Source: UBA3855 sp964472035 (lineage in GTDB: Bacteria; Bacillota; Clostridia; Oscillospirales; Ruminococcaceae). Taken from it: a stretch of DNA of 55,023 nt. The translations under genes were made by a program, and so were the position numbers. Below, one piece after another: positions 24,968-32,968 of this stretch. Location: positions 1 to 55,023 of the forward strand of contig CAYYIT010000009.1 in NCBI GenBank assembly GCA_964472035.1, read 5' to 3'. How positions within the stretch are numbered: position 1 is the first letter of the stretch; each line of letters begins with the position of its first letter. Below the pieces are notes generated by a model. The model did not search any database, was not told the DNA's origin, and worked only from the letters and a program-made list of their open reading frames with translations.

Positions 24968-25906
24968 ATGCCGATCAGAATTCCTGAAAATCTACCCGCC
25001 TACCAGACATTGGAAGAGGAGAACATCTTTGTCATGCCGAAGAACCGCGCGGAGCATCAGGACATCCGTCCGCTGCGTGTGCTGATCCTCAATCTGATGC
25101 CCAAAAAAATCGAGACGGAATGCCAGCTCATGCGGCTGCTGAGTAATACACCGTTGCAGGTGGACGTGGATCTGCTTCAGGTGGAGCATGTGTCCAAGAA
25201 CACCTCCAAGGCACATCTGAGTGCGTTCTACAAGAGCTTTGCACAGATCCGGAATGACTTCTATGATGGCATGATCATTACCGGCGCACCGGTGGAGCAG
25301 ATGGATTTCTCCGATGTGGATTACTGGGATGAGCTGTGCGAGATCATGGAATGGACCAAGACCCATGTCTACTCGACCATGCATATCTGCTGGGCGGCGC
25401 AGGCAGGTCTGTACTACCATTTCGGCGTGCCGAAGTATCAGCTGGATAAGAAGCTCTTCGGTGTCTTTCCGCACAAGGCGGAGGTGCAGAATACCCCTCT
25501 GCTGCGCGGTTTTGACGATGAATTTCCCGTGCCGCATTCCCGACACACGGAAACAAGAAGAGCCGATATCGAGAAGATCCCGGAGCTCGAGATCCTGGCG
25601 TACTCGACCCTTGCAGGCGTCTATATCGTTGCCAATAAGAACGGCCGACAGTTCTTCCTCACCGGACACAATGAGTATGTCCGTGATACCCTCAAGGAGG
25701 AGTACTTCCGCGATGTGGAAAAGGGACTGCCCATTGACGTGCCGTTCAATTACTTCCCCGGTGACAATCCGAACTGCACGCCCAGATTCTCGTGGCGCAG
25801 CCATGCGAATCTGATGTATTCCAACTGGCTCAACTACTGCGTCTATCAGGAAACCCCCTTCCATCTGGAGGAGCTTCCGAAAATGGTTGAGGACGGTATT
25901 GCGTAA
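24968..25906 (+). CDS. metA: Homoserine O-acetyltransferase (MetA family)
   Basis: 312 residues, normal for MetA. Activates homoserine for methionine synthesis. 'MPIRIPENLPAYQTLEEENI' is the family start, the catalytic Cys141 is in 'MHICWAAQ', and the His/Glu dyad motif is 'FLTGHNEY'. The residue aligned with position 111 of characterised enzymes is Glu (Glu110 in TGAPVEQ). In the Bacillus cereus enzyme that residue selects acetyl-CoA, whereas Gly selects succinyl-CoA, so this is probably an acetyltransferase despite the metA name. ATG 24968 has AAAGGAGAGG upstream. The longer frame back to 24683 runs through the N gap and is artificial. Confidence 0.93.
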   Translation: MPIRIPENLPAYQTLEEENIFVMPKNRAEHQDIRPLRVLILNLMPKKIETECQLMRLLSNTPLQVDVDLLQVEHVSKNTSKAHLSAFYKSFAQIRNDFYDGMIITGAPVEQMDFSDVDYWDELCEIMEWTKTHVYSTMHICWAAQAGLYYHFGVPKYQLDKKLFGVFPHKAEVQNTPLLRGFDDEFPVPHSRHTETRRADIEKIPELEILAYSTLAGVYIVANKNGRQFFLTGHNEYVRDTLKEEYFRDVEKGLPIDVPFNYFPGDNPNCTPRFSWRSHANLMYSNWLNYCVYQETPFHLEELPKMVEDGIA

Positions 25907-25943
25907 AAAAATCCCTCAGTCATTTTTGACTGAGGGACTTTTG
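25906..25943. terminator. Bidirectional terminator
   Basis: A 10-bp stem (25912-25921 with 25928-25937) is flanked by A-run and T-run between convergent metA and the membrane regulator gene. Confidence 0.85.
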
Positions 25944-27374
25944 TTATCGGATCTCGCACAGATCAAGAACAGGAAGGTTTTCCTCGTAGGTCAGCAGGTA
26001 GTTGCCATGAATGTTCATATAAACGTTCCCCAGCATATCATCGCCGACAAGAAATGCAAGCTGCACATCTGCGGATTCACCCGGCGCAAGGATCAGATGA
26101 TTCTTGTCGTGCGCATGTTCCGTCTGCAGGGAGAAGGCAGTGCCGTCCGTATACAGCGGCAGGGAATCCCAGTATCTTTCCGTAACATCAGGGCGGATAT
26201 TGTCCATTCTGCAGATGCGGTCTTCCGCTACAGTGAACAGGGTGGGGAAGACAGTATATTCCGTATCATGATCGGATTCGTTCGTGTAGGTCAGGTTCAT
26301 GACTAGAATGTTCTGTCCGATGGTATCCGTTCTGATCGTTTCATCCAGTGTGTTTACACCGTCTCCCTGATTGTACCATGTGCGGACATTATCGATCACA
26401 TTGCCGTTTTCATCCATGTATTCGCTGTAATCCGCTGGCTCTCCGATTCTACCTGTTGTGATACCATCGAAATTCGTCTGCAGCTCTGCGCTGTTCACAG
26501 TAATGGAAATGGTATCCTCTGTGTTATTTACGCTGGTACAGTTCACAGTTGCGGTTTCGTCGAGCGCGTATAGGTTCAGTGCCTCCATATCAAACGGAAG
26601 GGTGATTCCATCTTCGGATACATTGTTTCCGGAATTGTTCCCGGAATATGTTTCTTGCTTTACGTACTCGCCAGCAGTTTCTTTATCGGAGGGAACGAGT
26701 GCCAGACCCTCAGCGAATGCTTCCACCTCCGAGGCAGTCAGGTCGGAAGTCAGGAACGCATGTGCTGCATAGCTCGTCCCATCAAAAAGCACCCAGATCT
26801 CGTGGCTGTAGTAGGTGTCCTGGAATGCTGTGCCGGAAGACCGTGCAGTGTTGGAAATCAGGATTTGTTTTCCGTCCGCTTCGTACTGCTTGCTGGAAAT
26901 ACTATTATTGATCTGCTCTATGACGATCATGTCATCGGGAATCCGCACAAACATACAAGTGATGCCGCCGCCGTCCGCACCGTTGTACTTGCCCTTTGCT
27001 TCATCAAAGCTGTATCCTTCCGGAAGCCAGCCGATGTCCAGTGCCATGTACTGTGCTGTAGCCTCCGCCGCTTCCGTTGCCGGCGGTGTGATGTTGACGG
27101 TGTTCTGATAGGCTCCGGTGCGTTCAATTTTTGCCGTAAAATGCTCATAGGCAATGGCACCCATCGGTACGGCTGCGATTGCTGCTGCAATGACGACTGC
27201 GGTAATCATACGTTTCTTCACTGTGATTTTTTTCTTATTTTCCATAGTGACACACTCCTTCTGTATCGGCTTTGAAGCGGCGTTTCCACATTCCTGATAG
27301 ATCTGTGTATATGCCGCCTGACATCTTGCGTTGACAATTTCCGGCAGCTCAATGGGTTCGAAATTCATTTTCAT
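25944..27374 (-). CDS. Membrane-bound DUF4367-like protein, putative anti-sigma factor
   Basis: 476 residues. The cytoplasmic N-terminus (1-52) carries 'ELPEIVNARCQAAYTQIYQE' and a basic stretch. One membrane helix follows (about 53-75, 'MITAVVIAAAIAAVPMGAIA'). The large extracellular part has a DUF4367-like module ('IGWLPEGYSFDEAKGKYNG', about 110-235) and a beta-rich C-terminal region. The start overlaps the stop of the ECF sigma gene by 4 nt (ATGA), the usual arrangement of a sigma/anti-sigma pair. It would hold the sigma factor at the membrane and sense an outside signal. No zinc HxxxCxxC anti-sigma motif is seen. Confidence 0.7.
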   Translation of the reverse strand: MKMNFEPIELPEIVNARCQAAYTQIYQECGNAASKPIQKECVTMENKKKITVKKRMITAVVIAAAIAAVPMGAIAYEHFTAKIERTGAYQNTVNITPPATEAAEATAQYMALDIGWLPEGYSFDEAKGKYNGADGGGITCMFVRIPDDMIVIEQINNSISSKQYEADGKQILISNTARSSGTAFQDTYYSHEIWVLFDGTSYAAHAFLTSDLTASEVEAFAEGLALVPSDKETAGEYVKQETYSGNNSGNNVSEDGITLPFDMEALNLYALDETATVNCTSVNNTEDTISITVNSAELQTNFDGITTGRIGEPADYSEYMDENGNVIDNVRTWYNQGDGVNTLDETIRTDTIGQNILVMNLTYTNESDHDTEYTVFPTLFTVAEDRICRMDNIRPDVTERYWDSLPLYTDGTAFSLQTEHAHDKNHLILAPGESADVQLAFLVGDDMLGNVYMNIHGNYLLTYEENLPVLDLCEIR

Positions 27375-27892
27375 AGGGAAATCGCCTCCTCATTTCGATA
27401 GATTTTCCGGAATTCATTCCGTCCTCTTGCAAGTCTTGTCTTGACAGTGTTCTCTTTCATGGAAAGGAGTGACGCGATTTCCTTTACCGTAAGTCCCTGC
27501 AGATAATATAGTGTAAAGATCAGACGGTAGTTTTCGCTCAGCGCATCGATACATTCCTGAATCTGCCTATCTTCCAGGCGCGTGTCAGAGCCGGTCTCGA
27601 CCGCATCGTAGCTTTCGAGATACACAGTGTGCTGATTCTTCCGGATGATGTCCTTGCAGCAGTTGATGAGAATTCTTGTCATCCATGTTTTGAAATACTG
27701 CGGTTTCTGCAGGTCATGGATTCCCTGCCAGCAGCGCAGGATCGTGTCCTGCATGGCATCTGCTGCATCCGCATCATTGTGTAAGATCGAAACAGCGGTG
27801 CGGTACATGACCGCCTTATGCAGCTCCATCAGTTCTACAAACGCATTTGGATCGCCGCGCTTTGCACTGCGGACAAGGGAAAGTTCCTTCAT
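27371..27892 (-). CDS. ECF-type RNA polymerase sigma factor
   Basis: 173 residues with sigma region 2 ('ADAADAMQDTILRCWQGIHD', 'WMTRILINCCKDIIRK') and region 4 with its helix-turn-helix ('LTVKEIASLLSMKENTVKTR'). Size and layout are those of an ECF factor of the SigV/SigW kind. ATG 27892 follows AAAGGAGGG. A candidate ECF promoter lies just upstream, implying autoregulation. The next gene encodes its probable membrane regulator. Confidence 0.93.
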   Translation of the reverse strand: MKELSLVRSAKRGDPNAFVELMELHKAVMYRTAVSILHNDADAADAMQDTILRCWQGIHDLQKPQYFKTWMTRILINCCKDIIRKNQHTVYLESYDAVETGSDTRLEDRQIQECIDALSENYRLIFTLYYLQGLTVKEIASLLSMKENTVKTRLARGRNEFRKIYRNEEAISL

Positions 27893-27937
27893 GTACGTCC
27901 CTCCTTTCTGAGAGGATCAAAGCTTTGATTCATCCAT

Positions 27938-27966
27938 TAGACGCAGATAAAACAGGAAAGGTTTCA
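27938..27966 (-). promoter_or_regulatory. Candidate ECF autoregulatory promoter
   Basis: On the minus strand TGAAAC (27961-27966) and CGTCTA (27938-27943) are 17 bp apart. This is the ECF (SigW/SigV-like) promoter pattern TGAAAC-N16/17-CGTC, directly ahead of the sigma gene. Confidence 0.65.
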
Positions 27967-27973
27967 CTTCGGT

Positions 27974-28837
27974 TCATTTGAGGATGCGCTCAAAAAACTC
28001 CCAGGTTTCCAGCATCCCATCCCGATTGTACCGGTCAAGCCCCAGCAGACAGTCGGGATCCTGTATAATGTAATTCGGCCGTTCGTAGCAGGTGAAGCTG
28101 CACACGAATCCAAGCTCCTTCAACACCGGAACGCTTTCCTTGCAGACAAAGCCGTACGGATACGCAAAGGCAGCCGGCATTGTGCCGGTTTCCTGTTTGA
28201 TTTCGTATTGGAGCCGGTAGAGATCCTGCGTCAGCATCTGCGCGTATGCCTCGGGATCTTCTCCGAACCGGATGGAACAGCCGGCACGTTCGTCGTTGCT
28301 GTGGAGCTGATGGGTGTGGTTGCCGATCTCGATCCTGCCGGAATCCAGCAGTGTCCGTACATCCTCCCATGTCAGGTAGGAATAGGCATCCGCCTGCGCC
28401 TCCTGTACATCCTTCGTCTGTGTGTACGAACCGACTATGGAAATGACCGCGCACATGTTATACTGCTCCAGCAGCGGCAGGGCAAGCGAGAGATTGTTGT
28501 AAAAACCGTCATCAAAGGTCAGCATAATGGGCTTTTCCGGGAGCGTTCCGCTGCCGCGGACATAGTCCGAAAGCTGCTGGACGCTGACCGTCTCGAAGCC
28601 GTTTTCTGCAAGATAGCGCAGATCTTCCTCCAATGAATCCGCAGTGATCTGGTATTCTCCCGCAAGATTCCGCGTGACACTGTGATACATAATGACCGGC
28701 AGGAAGATACCCTCCGGTCTGGAATTGTCAGAAAATACAGCCTTCCCCACAGCCATGCACAGACAGCACAGCAGGATGCCGAGCAGATCCAGTACAAGCA
28801 GTACCGCGAGCCGCTTCGGATTATAGCAACGATACAT
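27974..28837 (-). CDS. Polysaccharide deacetylase (NodB domain), membrane-anchored
   Basis: 287 residues. An N-terminal membrane anchor (about 10-33) is followed by a NodB-type metal-dependent deacetylase domain. The motifs are 'LPVIMYHSVT', 'IMLTFDDGFYNN' (catalytic/metal Asp pair), 'IGNHTHQLHSN' (metal His) and 'AFAYPYGF'. It probably removes acetyl groups from a cell-wall or surface glycan outside the membrane. ATG 28837 follows GGGAGGG; the frame extends further without an RBS. It is divergent from spoIIP with 125 nt between, and the upstream sequence holds a sporulation-like CATATACT. A spore-cortex role is possible but not shown. Confidence 0.88.
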   Translation of the reverse strand: MYRCYNPKRLAVLLVLDLLGILLCCLCMAVGKAVFSDNSRPEGIFLPVIMYHSVTRNLAGEYQITADSLEEDLRYLAENGFETVSVQQLSDYVRGSGTLPEKPIMLTFDDGFYNNLSLALPLLEQYNMCAVISIVGSYTQTKDVQEAQADAYSYLTWEDVRTLLDSGRIEIGNHTHQLHSNDERAGCSIRFGEDPEAYAQMLTQDLYRLQYEIKQETGTMPAAFAYPYGFVCKESVPVLKELGFVCSFTCYERPNYIIQDPDCLLGLDRYNRDGMLETWEFFERILK

Positions 28838-28857
28838 AGCGATCCCTCCCGTCCTTG

Positions 28858-28928
28858 AGTATATGCAGGGGATGCATTCCGTTTGCATGTCCCGCATGGG
28901 AATAATGGGGCGTTCCGGTGCATAGAAT
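28858..28928. promoter_or_regulatory. Candidate SigE-type promoter region between pda and spoIIP
   Basis: On the plus strand GAATAAT (28900-28906) and CATAGAAT (28921-28928) are 14 bp apart, close to the SigE pattern for spoIIP. On the minus strand CATATACT (28858-28865) resembles a SigE -10 for the deacetylase, but a matching -35 is not clear. Confidence 0.45.
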
Positions 28929-28962
28929 GGGATATCAAGGCAATCCTAAGGAGGGTGAGGCA

Positions 28963-30072
28963 ATGCGTCATCGGCGTAACCGGACATTTCGTACCATGGC
29001 TGTGCTGTTTCTGCTGTTCTGGCTGATTCCGCTGGGAATTACGGGTGCCGTACATCTGATGCCGGCACTTACAACAAGTGCATCTCCCTGGCAGGTCTGG
29101 AATGAACCGGCAGAGTATGCTCCGCAGCAGGAAACCCTGCCCGCAGCAGCGGAGTCACCGCTGTTCTTTCCCTCGCAGGGATTCGGCGCGTGGGAGGAAA
29201 TGCTCCCCGTCGCAGCGCCCGTCCCGTCGGCCGATCCGGGCCCCAAGCCCTATCCGGAATACTGGGAGCTTTCCGGCGGCACCGTCATGCGTATGAAATA
29301 TGCGCCCTATCAGGGGGACCAGTATTTCGACCTGAAAAAAGCCGGACAAGTGCTGAACAAGACGAGCGTCTCCAATGATGCGCTCTATGCTGAGAGTCTG
29401 CTCTATCCCGAATTTACCGTCAGTACGGACGGCACGCCTCAGGTCCTCATCATGCATACCCATACCACGGAGAGCTATGAACCCTATGTAAGGGAATTTT
29501 ACGATGCGTCATTCAACTACCGCACCACGGATCCGTCCCTGAATATGGTCATGGTGGGGGACGCCATTGCAGCGCAGCTGGAGGCAGCCGGCATCGGATA
29601 CATCCACGACACGACCATCCATGATTACCCGTCCTATACCGGCTCCTACGGCCGCAGCGCGGAGACAGTGAAGGCGATCCTGAAGGAATACCCGTCCATC
29701 TGCGTGGTGCTGGACATTCACCGAGATGCCATCGGCGGAGACGGCGTCATCCACCAGCCCTTTGTGACCATCGATGGCAGGGAAGCGGCACAGATCATGA
29801 TCATCTCCGGCTGTGACGACGGAACGATGGGCATGCCGCAGTATATGAAAAACTTCCGCTTTGCCTGTCTGCTGCAGCAGCAGATGGAGCTGGACCATCC
29901 CGGTCTGACGAGGCCGGTTCTGTTCGATTATCGTAAATACAATCAGGATCTGACCACCGGCAGCATCCTGATCGAGGTCGGCTCCCATGGCAATACATTG
30001 GAGCAGGCCGCCTATGCCGGAGAACTGCTCGGTGCCTCGCTTGTCAAGGCACTGCTGTCACTTCCAGGATAA
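28963..30072 (+). CDS. spoIIP: Stage II sporulation protein P
   Basis: 369 residues. Peptidoglycan amidase/endopeptidase that, with SpoIID and SpoIIM, drives engulfment of the forespore. One N-terminal membrane helix (about 11-33) and a Pro-rich linker precede the SpoIIP domain: 'VLIMHTHTTESYEPY', 'VVLDIHRDAIG' and 'ILIEVGSHGNTLEQA' hold its metal and catalytic residues. ATG 28963 has AAGGAGGGTGA upstream. Its presence is strong evidence for a sporulating lineage. Confidence 0.95.
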   Translation: MRHRRNRTFRTMAVLFLLFWLIPLGITGAVHLMPALTTSASPWQVWNEPAEYAPQQETLPAAAESPLFFPSQGFGAWEEMLPVAAPVPSADPGPKPYPEYWELSGGTVMRMKYAPYQGDQYFDLKKAGQVLNKTSVSNDALYAESLLYPEFTVSTDGTPQVLIMHTHTTESYEPYVREFYDASFNYRTTDPSLNMVMVGDAIAAQLEAAGIGYIHDTTIHDYPSYTGSYGRSAETVKAILKEYPSICVVLDIHRDAIGGDGVIHQPFVTIDGREAAQIMIISGCDDGTMGMPQYMKNFRFACLLQQQMELDHPGLTRPVLFDYRKYNQDLTTGSILIEVGSHGNTLEQAAYAGELLGASLVKALLSLPG

Positions 30073-30090
30073 CGCGAAGGGAGGGATCCT

Positions 30091-30390
30091 TTGAAAAAAA
30101 GAAAGCATTGCATGCTATGGCTGACGGTGCATATCGTCCTGAGCTTTACGGTCTGGGGAACGCTTCGCGTTATGCAGCGCGGCTACAATGCTACCCACCG
30201 CGAGCAGCTTGCCATGGCAAACCTGTCACTGCATGATGGGCAGGCGGTTGTCAGGATCCTGGATGGATCCTGCGAGATCCCGATCACCTTACTCGAACAG
30301 GATAGTCCGCTGTATTATGCATTGTACTGCATGACGGACAGCTTTCTGCATCTGCTGGTCTATACCGGAGAGCTGTGCTTCGGGGAATAG
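30091..30390 (+). CDS. Unrecognised 99-residue membrane protein
   Basis: A basic start and one hydrophobic helix (residues 7-25, 'MLWLTVHIVLSFTVWGTL') precede a small outside domain with 'LSLHDGQAVVRILDGSCEIP' and a hydrophobic C-terminus. TTG start at 30091 behind AAGGGAGGG. It follows spoIIP by 18 nt, so it is likely co-transcribed and may be sporulation-linked. No family recognised. Confidence 0.7.
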   Translation: MKKRKHCMLWLTVHIVLSFTVWGTLRVMQRGYNATHREQLAMANLSLHDGQAVVRILDGSCEIPITLLEQDSPLYYALYCMTDSFLHLLVYTGELCFGE

Positions 30391-30419
30391 TCGTTCATAA
30401 AATGTTCAATTTTCCCCTC

Positions 30420-30448
30420 TTGCAAAACAGGGTAAAATCTGCTATAAT
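30420..30448 (+). promoter_or_regulatory. Promoter of the tRNA-Arg/tRNA-Pro pair
   Basis: TTGCAA (30420-30425), 17-bp spacer, TATAAT (30443-30448), 17 bp upstream of the first tRNA. Confidence 0.8.
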
Positions 30449-30465
30449 ATAAAAGATGTATAGAC

Positions 30466-30542
30466 GCGCCTGTAGTTTAGTTGGATAAAACAGGGGACTC
30501 CGACTCCCCAGAGCGCAGATTCGAGTTCTGTCAGGCGCACCA
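30466..30542 (+). tRNA. tRNA-Arg (CCG anticodon)
   Basis: 77 nt with encoded CCA. The acceptor stem GCGCCTG/CAGGCGC is perfect. The anticodon loop CTCCGAC (stem GGGGA/TCCCC) gives CCG, reading CGG. The T arm holds TTCGAGT. Confidence 0.95.
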
Positions 30543-30569
30543 CATCCCACTGCACCAATGCAGTGGAAA

Positions 30570-30646
30570 CGGGATGTAGCTCAGTTTGGTAGAGTGCTTG
30601 GTTTGGGACCAAGATGCCGCAGGTTCGAGTCCTGTCATCCCGACCA
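30570..30646 (+). tRNA. tRNA-Pro (TGG anticodon)
   Basis: 77 nt with encoded CCA. The acceptor stem CGGGATG/CATCCCG is perfect. The anticodon loop TTTGGGA between CTTGG and CCAAG gives TGG. It is 27 nt after tRNA-Arg and shares its promoter. Confidence 0.95.
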
Positions 30647-30675
30647 GCGCGGCGTCCGCGCAGTTGGACGCATGA

Positions 30676-30706
30676 GAAAGTCTCCCTTTTGGGGAGACTT
30701 TCTTTT
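30676..30706 (+). terminator. Terminator of the tRNA pair
   Basis: Stem GAAAGTCTCCC/GGGAGACTTTC with a short T loop, followed by T residues. Confidence 0.85.
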
Positions 30707-30739
30707 TGCCCTGTTCAAATGTTCACCTTCAGAGCGCAG

Positions 30740-31504
30740 TTATTGTTTCTGCGTCACAGAAGTCAGTGTTCCGTCTGCGGCATGCAGATTGCGGAACGCC
30801 TTCGGCGTCATGCCGCGGTGCTGACGGAATACGCTGATAAACGCGCTCTGGGAGGAAAAACCAAGCGCAAGGGAAATGTCCAGATACGAGAATTCGGAAA
30901 ACTTCAGCATGTTTTCCGCTGTGTCGAGCCGCGCGTTGGTAATGAAGGTTTTCAGCGAGGTGCCCGTTTCTTTCATAAACAGCTTGGAAAGATAGGACAC
31001 GTTGAGGCCTGCCACCTCCGCGAGGCGCTTTACCGTCAGCTTCTCCTGCAGATGCTCGTAGATGTAGTCGATCGTGCGCCGGATATGCAGGGAGATAATG
31101 TCGTTTTTGCGGATCTCGCGCATGCGTCCGGCAAAATCCAGATGCATCTGTTCAAAGAGAGCGAGGATCTCTTCGCAGGAGCTGCTGGTGTCCGCCCTGT
31201 GAATATAGATATCACTGAGCGTGTAGGCAGTATCGTGTTCCATGCCGCCTTCCACACAGATGCGAGCCACCATCGCAGCGGATACCACAAAATGATAGAT
31301 CATATTCCGCAGAGGATCATCGGAGAGCTGTCCCTTTCCCGAAAGGAAATTACTTTTTGTCGTTTGCAGATTGCTTTTGGTTTTTTCGATATCACCTGAC
31401 TGTATTGCCATGTATTTTTCAAACTCGCTTTGAAATGCAGTGCGGCAGAACCCGGTCACCTTATGCAGATACAGACGATAATTCAGATCGCGCGTTGTAC
31501 TCAT
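30740..31504 (-). CDS. AraC-family transcriptional regulator
   Basis: 254 residues. The C-terminal 100 residues are the AraC double helix-turn-helix ('LTVKRLAEVAGLNVSYLSKL', 'LDISLALGFSSQSAFISVFR', then RGMTPKAFR). The N-terminal 145 residues are helical and are not the usual sugar-binding cupin, so the signal is unknown. It is divergent from an epimerase gene. The 200-nt space between them has repeated GATAT boxes, so it probably controls both. Confidence 0.9.
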   Translation of the reverse strand: MSTTRDLNYRLYLHKVTGFCRTAFQSEFEKYMAIQSGDIEKTKSNLQTTKSNFLSGKGQLSDDPLRNMIYHFVVSAAMVARICVEGGMEHDTAYTLSDIYIHRADTSSSCEEILALFEQMHLDFAGRMREIRKNDIISLHIRRTIDYIYEHLQEKLTVKRLAEVAGLNVSYLSKLFMKETGTSLKTFITNARLDTAENMLKFSEFSYLDISLALGFSSQSAFISVFRQHRGMTPKAFRNLHAADGTLTSVTQKQ

Positions 31505-31523
31505 TTTGCTACCCCACTTTCTG

Positions 31524-31574
31524 TGATATTGAAATTATACCACATTTTTGATATAAAAGCAACTGTTTTGATAT
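31524..31574. promoter_or_regulatory. Repeated GATAT boxes, candidate AraC-type operator
   Basis: TTTTGATAT occurs at 31546-31554 and again at 31566-31574, 20 bp apart (about two helical turns). A related TGATAT lies at 31524-31529. The boxes overlap the minus-strand promoter of the regulator (TATAAT at 31534-31539, TTGCTT at 31557-31562). One box covers the -35 place of the plus-strand promoter. Confidence 0.55.
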
Positions 31575-31594
31575 CATTTTCTTTGCCGTTTTAG

Positions 31595-31600
31595 TATAAT
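31595..31600 (+). promoter_or_regulatory. -10 of the epimerase promoter, lacking a -35
   Basis: A perfect TATAAT, but the -35 place (31572-31577, TATCAT) is poor, as expected for an activator-dependent promoter. A 9-bp perfect hairpin (31630-31638 with 31643-31651, TTTG loop) lies in the resulting leader. Confidence 0.5.
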
Positions 31601-31704
31601 AAAGTTATAATTTACTTTTAGGATTACAGCATCCACCGTTTGCGGTGGATGTGTGGCTGCTTTGTGAGATTGCAGTATAAGCCCTTGACAGGAGGATGCG
31701 AACC

Positions 31705-32721
31705 ATGAAGATCCTGATGATCGGCGGAACCGGCACCATCAGTATGGCAATTACCCGTCAGCTGGCCGAGCAGGGCCATGAAGTATATCTGCTCAACCGC
31801 GGTACACGCAATGCACTCCTGCCCGAGGGGGTCCATACGATCGTTGCCGATATCCAGCAGGAAGAGCAGGTGCGGCAGCGTCTTGAAGGCATGAGCTTTG
31901 ACGCAGTATGTGAATTCATCGGTTTTGTTCCGGCACAGGTGGAACGCGATTACCGCCTGTTCAGCGGAAAGACCAAGCAGTACATCTACATCAGCTCCGC
32001 CTCTGCCTACCAGAAGCCGTTGTCCGATTATCGGATCACGGAGGGTACGCCCACAGCCAATCCCTACTGGCAGTATTCACGCGACAAGATCGCATGCGAG
32101 GCATATCTGATGCAGCAGTACCGTGAAAACGGATTCCCCATTACCATCGTTCGTCCCAGCCATACCTATGATGAACGTTCCATTCCGCTTGGCGTTCATG
32201 GCAATATGGGCAGCTGGCAGGTCGTACAGCGTATGCTGGAGGGCAAGCCGGTCATTGTACACGGCGACGGCACCTCCCTCTGGACGATGACGCATAACAG
32301 TGATTTTGCCAAAGGCTTCATCGGCCTGATCGGCAATATCCATGCCATCGGCGAAGCCTACCATATCACATCGGATGAAACACTGACATGGAACCAGATC
32401 TATTCCGTCATTGCAGATTGTTTCGGTGCCGAATTCAAGCCGTACTATGTACCGTCGGATTTTCTGGCAAGCGTGGGCGACTATGATTTCACCGGCAGTC
32501 TGACCGGTGATAAGGCAAATTCCGTTGTGTTCGACAATTCCAAGTTAAAAAGAGCAGTGCCCGGATTCACAGCGACCGTGAGATTCAGCGACGGAATCCG
32601 TATGGCTGCCGAGTACATCCTGAGTCACGAGGAATGCCGGATCCCCGATCCGGAATTCGATGCATGGTGCGATCGTGTGATCGCTGCGCTGGACGACGCC
32701 AAGGCGCAGATCCTCAGGTAA
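31705..32721 (+). CDS. NAD-dependent epimerase/dehydratase (extended SDR)
   Basis: 338 residues. The Rossmann motif 'MKILMIGGTGTISMAITRQL' binds NAD(P). An active-site Ser/Tyr region includes 'YIYISSASAYQKPL', followed by 'NPYWQYSRDKIACEAYLM' with Tyr-x3-Lys-like residues 'YSRDK'. It resembles nucleotide-sugar epimerases and the related isoflavone-reductase-like or CSP41-like group. ATG 31705 has AGGAGG 9 nt upstream; ATG 31696 has none to spare. Substrate unknown. It is probably controlled by the divergent AraC regulator. Confidence 0.88.
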   Translation: MKILMIGGTGTISMAITRQLAEQGHEVYLLNRGTRNALLPEGVHTIVADIQQEEQVRQRLEGMSFDAVCEFIGFVPAQVERDYRLFSGKTKQYIYISSASAYQKPLSDYRITEGTPTANPYWQYSRDKIACEAYLMQQYRENGFPITIVRPSHTYDERSIPLGVHGNMGSWQVVQRMLEGKPVIVHGDGTSLWTMTHNSDFAKGFIGLIGNIHAIGEAYHITSDETLTWNQIYSVIADCFGAEFKPYYVPSDFLASVGDYDFTGSLTGDKANSVVFDNSKLKRAVPGFTATVRFSDGIRMAAEYILSHEECRIPDPEFDAWCDRVIAALDDAKAQILR

Positions 32722-32773
32722 TTGTACCAGGAACATCCGACCTCCTGGATGAGAGAATAGAGCATGCAGGATG

Positions 32774-32795
32774 CTCCCGGCTTGCCGGGAGTTTT
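32774..32795 (+). terminator. Terminator after the epimerase gene
   Basis: An 8-bp GC stem (32774-32781 with 32784-32791) is followed by TTTT. A second 10-bp hairpin (32813-32822 with 32835-32844) lies just downstream without a T-run. Confidence 0.75.
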
Positions 32796-32908
32796 CTGCG
32801 TCCGGAATATGACAGCACCCCTATTTCAAAAAACAGGGGTGCTGCTTCGTTATCTGAGCCTTGCGATGGCTGCTATGTAAAAGGTGAAATTTGGCAGGGC
32901 TTTCAAGA

Positions 32909-32937
32909 TTGACAAACGCCGTAAATTACGGTACAAT
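32909..32937 (+). promoter_or_regulatory. hydE promoter with palindrome in the spacer
   Basis: TTGACA (32909-32914), 17-bp spacer, TACAAT (32932-32937). The spacer contains the perfect inverted repeat CCGTAA-A-TTACGG (32919-32931), a likely operator. Confidence 0.7.
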
Positions 32938-32968
32938 AGAGATAGCAAACCAGATGAGGAGAATTGTC

